Shown piece by piece: positions 60,868 to 64,000 of a stretch of 64,000 nt of DNA. How positions within the stretch are numbered: the stretch's first letter is position 1; each line of letters begins with the position of its first letter. The position numbers were made by a program, and so were the translations under genes. The notes beneath the pieces were generated by a model. The model had not been told where the DNA came from, searched no databases, and worked only from the letters and a program-made list of their open reading frames with translations. This DNA comes from Variovorax sp037204085 (GTDB lineage: Bacteria; Pseudomonadota; Gammaproteobacteria; Burkholderiales; Burkholderiaceae_C): contig NZ_JBBCBW010000021.1 of NCBI RefSeq assembly GCF_037204085.1, forward strand, positions 39,864 to 103,863, in the 5' to 3' direction.

Positions 60868-62226
60868 ATGGAGACAAAGCAAGCCATGACCGCATCGAGC
60901 CCTTCTTTCGGCCCCACCCCCGATCCGCGCGAAGCACCGCGCGCCTTCCTCGAACATCTCTACCGCGTGGCGGTGGACCGCGCATTGCCGCTTTCCACCC
61001 TGGGTGCCCATCTGCCGAAGCCGCCCAGGGGCCGCACGCTGGTGCTCGGCGCGGGCAAGGCGGGCGGCTCGATGGTGCAGGCGCTCGAAGCCCTGTGGCC
61101 GGCCGACGCGCCGCTGTCGGGCCTGGTCGTCACGCGCTACGACCACATTCCGCCGCGGCCCGAAGGCGTGGCCCAGCGCATCGAACTCGTCGAGGCGGCG
61201 CATCCTGTGCCCGATGCGGCGGGGCAGCAGGCGGCCGAGCGCATCCTCGCGCTCACGCAAGGCCTCACGGCCGACGACCTGGTGCTGTGCCTGATCTCGG
61301 GCGGCGGTTCGTCGCTGCTGGTGCTGCCCGCGGAAGGCCTCACGCTGGAAGACAAGCAGCGCATCAACAAGCAACTGCTCGACAGCGGCGCGCACATCGG
61401 CGAGATGAACTGCGTGCGCAAGCACCTCTCGCGCATCAAGGGCGGCCGGCTGGCTGCGGCCTGTGCGCCGGCGCGCGTGGTCACGCTCACCATCAGCGAC
61501 GTACCGGGCGACGATGCGGCCGTCATTGCGAGCGGCCCCACTGTTCCAGATGCCACCACCTGCGCCGATGCGCTGGCCATTCTCGACCGCTACGGCATCG
61601 AGGTGCCGGCGCCGGTGCGCGCCCAACTCGAAAGCGGTGAACTCGAAACGCCGAAGCCGGGCGATGCGGTCTTCAAGGGCCATGAAGTCCACATGATCGC
61701 CACGCCGCAGCAGTCGCTCGAAGCCGCGGCCAAGGCGGCACGCGAAGCCGGCATCGAGGCGCACATCCTCAGCGACGAAATCGAAGGCGAATCGCGCGAG
61801 GTGGGCAAGGTGCACGCCGCGCTGGCCCGCGCGGTGGCGAATCGCGACCAGCCCTTTGCGCGGCCGTGCGTCATTCTTTCGGGCGGCGAAACCACCGTCA
61901 CCATCCGGCCGCGACAGCCCGGGCAGGCCAAAGGCAGGGGCGGGCGTGCCGGCGAGCTTTGCATGGGGCTGGCCGGCGCGCTCATGGGCCAGCCGCAGGT
62001 GTGGGCGCTGGCCGCGGACACCGACGGCATCGACGGCGTGGAAGACAACGCCGGCGCCTTCGTTGCGCCCGACACGCTGGCGCGCGCCACGGCAGCCGGC
62101 CGCAAGCTGTCGGACCACTTGGACCGCAACGACGCGTACGGTTATTTCGACGCAATCGGCGACCTGTTCGTGACCGGGCCCACGAACACCAACGTCAACG
62201 ACTTCCGCGCGCTGCTGATCCTGTAG
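60868..62226 (+). CDS. Glycerate 2-kinase / MOFRL family (hydroxypyruvate reductase TtuD-like)
   Basis: 452 residues; ATG at 60868, alternative at 60886. Glycerate-kinase marks: LVLGAGKAGGSMVQALE, LISGGGSSLLVLPAEGLTL, MNCVRKHLSRIKGGRLA, SDVPGDDAAVIASGP, and a C-terminal MOFRL domain with AADTDGIDGVEDNAGAF. It phosphorylates D-glycerate to 2-phosphoglycerate, the last step of glyoxylate use from allantoin breakdown. It is 66 bases after puuD and probably in its operon. Confidence 0.9.
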   Translation: METKQAMTASSPSFGPTPDPREAPRAFLEHLYRVAVDRALPLSTLGAHLPKPPRGRTLVLGAGKAGGSMVQALEALWPADAPLSGLVVTRYDHIPPRPEGVAQRIELVEAAHPVPDAAGQQAAERILALTQGLTADDLVLCLISGGGSSLLVLPAEGLTLEDKQRINKQLLDSGAHIGEMNCVRKHLSRIKGGRLAAACAPARVVTLTISDVPGDDAAVIASGPTVPDATTCADALAILDRYGIEVPAPVRAQLESGELETPKPGDAVFKGHEVHMIATPQQSLEAAAKAAREAGIEAHILSDEIEGESREVGKVHAALARAVANRDQPFARPCVILSGGETTVTIRPRQPGQAKGRGGRAGELCMGLAGALMGQPQVWALAADTDGIDGVEDNAGAFVAPDTLARATAAGRKLSDHLDRNDAYGYFDAIGDLFVTGPTNTNVNDFRALLIL

Positions 62227-62397
62227 AGGCAAAAAGGGCCGGTTTCCCGGCGCCTGCGGGCTTCGCGAACTCGGGTTAATCTATGCACCCGGCGGCAAAT
62301 TGCCGCCGCTGTCGCCAGCGCACCTTCCGGGTGCCGCGCCGCGCACCCCAGATTTTCCCCTTTTCACCATCATCCAGTCCCGAAGGAAAAGTTCGCC

Positions 62398-63840
62398 ATG
62401 ACCGCCACCTACACCGACACCCGCCTGCTGATCGACAACGAATGGGTCGACGCCACTGGCGGCAAGACGTTGGACGTCGTGAACCCGGCCACCGGCAAGG
62501 CCATCGGCAAGGTGGCGCATGCCAGCATTGCCGACCTCGACCGCGCCCTGGCCGCCGCCCAGCGCGGCTTTGAAAAGTGGCGCAACACGCCCGCCAACGA
62601 GCGCGCCGCCGTCATGCGCCGCGCCGCCGGCCTGATCCGCGAACGCGCCCCTGAAATTGCCAAGCTGCTCACGCAGGAACAAGGCAAACCGCTGGCCGAA
62701 GCCAAGGGCGAGACGCTGGCCGCCGCCGACATCATCGAATGGTTCGCTGACGAAGGCCGCCGCGTCTACGGCCGCATCGTGCCCTCGCGCAACCTGGCCG
62801 CGCAGCAACTGGTGATCAAGGAGCCGCTGGGCCCCGTCGCCGCCTTCACGCCCTGGAACTTCCCCATCAACCAGATCGTGCGCAAGCTCGGCGCCGCACT
62901 GGCCACCGGCTGCTCCTTCCTGGTGAAGGCGCCTGAGGAAACCCCGGCATCGCCCGCCGCGCTGCTGCAAGCCTTTGTCGATGCCGGCATTCCGCCCGGC
63001 ACCGTGGGCCTGGTGTTCGGCAACCCGGCCGAAATCTCGAACTACCTGATCTCGCATCCGATCATCCGCAAGGTCACCTTCACGGGCTCCACGCCGGTCG
63101 GCAAGCAACTGGCCGCGCTGGCCGGTGCGCACATGAAGCGCGTGACCATGGAACTGGGCGGCCACGCCCCGGTCATCGTGGCCGAAGACGCCGACGTGGC
63201 CCTGGCCGTCAAGGCCGCGGGCGCCGCCAAGTTCCGCAATGCGGGCCAGGTCTGCATTTCGCCCACCCGCTTCCTGGTGCACAACAGCCTGCGCGAAGAA
63301 TTCGCCCGCACGCTGGTCAAGTACACCGAAGGCCTGAAGCTCGGCGACGGCCTGGCCGAAGGCACGACCATCGGCCCCCTCGCCAACGCACGCCGCCTCA
63401 CGGCCATGGCCCATGTGCTGGACGATGCGCGCAAGAAGGGCGCAACCATTGCCGCCGGCGGCGAACGCGTCGGCGACACGGGTAACTTCTTCGCGCCCAC
63501 GGTGCTGACCGACGTGCCGCTCGATGCCGACGTGTTCAACAACGAGCCCTTCGGCCCCATTGCGGCCATTCGCGGTTTCGACACGCTCGAAGAAGCCATC
63601 GCAGAAGCCAACCGCCTGCCGTTCGGTCTGGCAGGCTACGCGTTCACCAAGTCGATCAAGAACGCGCACCTGCTGAGCCAGCGGCTCGAGCTCGGCATGC
63701 TGTGGATCAACCAGCCAGCCGCGCCTTCGCCGGAAATGCCGTTCGGCGGCGTGAAGGATTCGGGCTACGGCTCCGAAGGCGGCCCCGAGGCGCTCGAGGC
63801 TTACCTGAACACCAAGGCTGTTTCGATCATGAGCATCTGA
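62398..63840 (+). CDS. gabD: NAD(P)-dependent succinate-semialdehyde dehydrogenase-like ALDH
   Basis: 480 residues, a usual GabD length. ALDH marks: FTPWNFPINQIVRKLGAALATGC, KAPEETPASP, FTGSTPVGKQL, the general-base Glu in MELGGHAPVIV, and the nucleophile Cys in NAGQVCISPTRF. Best match by form is the GabD/ketoglutarate-semialdehyde branch. Its link to the purine block is only by position; it may serve another path. A strong terminator follows. Confidence 0.88.
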   Translation: MTATYTDTRLLIDNEWVDATGGKTLDVVNPATGKAIGKVAHASIADLDRALAAAQRGFEKWRNTPANERAAVMRRAAGLIRERAPEIAKLLTQEQGKPLAEAKGETLAAADIIEWFADEGRRVYGRIVPSRNLAAQQLVIKEPLGPVAAFTPWNFPINQIVRKLGAALATGCSFLVKAPEETPASPAALLQAFVDAGIPPGTVGLVFGNPAEISNYLISHPIIRKVTFTGSTPVGKQLAALAGAHMKRVTMELGGHAPVIVAEDADVALAVKAAGAAKFRNAGQVCISPTRFLVHNSLREEFARTLVKYTEGLKLGDGLAEGTTIGPLANARRLTAMAHVLDDARKKGATIAAGGERVGDTGNFFAPTVLTDVPLDADVFNNEPFGPIAAIRGFDTLEEAIAEANRLPFGLAGYAFTKSIKNAHLLSQRLELGMLWINQPAAPSPEMPFGGVKDSGYGSEGGPEALEAYLNTKAVSIMSI

Positions 63841-63875
63841 GCGGTTCGTTCAGATCGCCTAGTGCTTTGGGAAAG

Positions 63876-63907
63876 GCGGCATCGCTTTGGCGGTGCCGCT
63901 TTTTTTT
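63876..63907 (+). terminator. Rho-independent terminator after the ALDH gene
   Basis: GCGGCATCGC pairs with GCGGTGCCGC (one G-T pair) around TTTG and is followed by eight T. Confidence 0.9.
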
Positions 63908-64000
63908 GTGCTGTCGTTGTTCAGTTCAGGGCGGCGCACCCGCCGACGGGGTACCTTTCTCCGCGAATGTCCCCCGGCCTGCGGCCTCCTCCTTTATTTC
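63908..64000. other. Window end, no gene seen
   Basis: 93 bases with no start or frame that can be called. It includes a C-rich stretch with the small palindrome GGCCTGCGGCC that may belong to a short dispersed repeat; one copy is not enough to tell. Confidence 0.3.

Noticed and set aside
60100..62232. 710-residue reverse frame over puuD and the glycerate kinase
   Set aside because: It is an antisense shadow; both forward genes have catalytic motifs.
63960..64000. A dispersed repeat at the window end (C-rich, GGCCTGCGGCC)
   Set aside because: Only one copy is visible, so a repeat family cannot be supported from this window.

Overview
The window is high-GC DNA from a beta-proteobacterium. 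The gene families, their operon layout and the GC-rich codon use fit the Comamonadaceae, most likely Variovorax or a close relative. This is inferred from gene content only; there is no rRNA to confirm it. One 100-base run of N (27286-27385) inside a repetitive adhesin gene marks a scaffold gap.

Region 1 (1-11348) is a two-partner secretion locus. It holds the C-terminal part of a filamentous-haemagglutinin-like exoprotein and its FhaC/ShlB-type transporter. A Ton-like set follows: an ExbB fused to periplasmic DUF2341/LamG-like domains, ExbD, and a TonB-like protein. Then come a putative porin, a periplasmic coiled-coil protein, a parvulin foldase and a YbjN-like protein. All read rightwards with short or overlapping junctions.

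Region 2 (11394-24622) holds a metal-type two-component system divergent from an isoquinoline-oxidoreductase-type molybdenum enzyme (IorAB-like). Next is a leftward operon of AtuA-family protein, DUF4387 protein, AbrB-type membrane protein and MFS transporter, divergent from a GntR/UTRA regulator. A MipA/OmpV protein with its own two-component pair follows, and then a small inverted membrane ORF that repeats the first residues of the kinase.

Region 3 (24739-38390) looks accessory. It holds a class D beta-lactamase, a very Ser/Thr-rich trimeric autotransporter adhesin, three DUF2827 (glycosyltransferase-like) paralogues with a small secreted protein among them, three tandem Crp/Fnr-type regulators, and an MFS transporter. 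The adhesin plus DUF2827 cluster is the best candidate here for an undescribed system, possibly surface-protein glycosylation.

Region 4 (38460-64000) is dominated by purine and allantoin catabolism. It has a uric acid/xanthine permease, a GntR/FCD regulator, a hydantoin/allantoin racemase, an NCS1 permease, an M20 amidohydrolase, a UraD-AllC fusion, PuuE allantoinase, a second GntR/FCD regulator, HIU hydrolase, XdhC, the membrane urate hydroxylase PuuD, a glycerate kinase and a semialdehyde dehydrogenase. Together these would take urate through 5-hydroxyisourate, OHCU, allantoin and allantoate towards glyoxylate and glycerate. Four copies of a TGTATAC(A) palindrome sit in front of the two permeases, the uraH/GntR divergent promoter and puuD, and look like one regulon. 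Between these genes lie a hybrid histidine kinase/response regulator pair, a SET-domain protein, a LysR regulator divergent from an amino-acid-binding protein, a class V aminotransferase-like enzyme and an alpha/beta hydrolase.

No rRNA, tRNA, CRISPR array, insertion sequence or phage gene was recognised.
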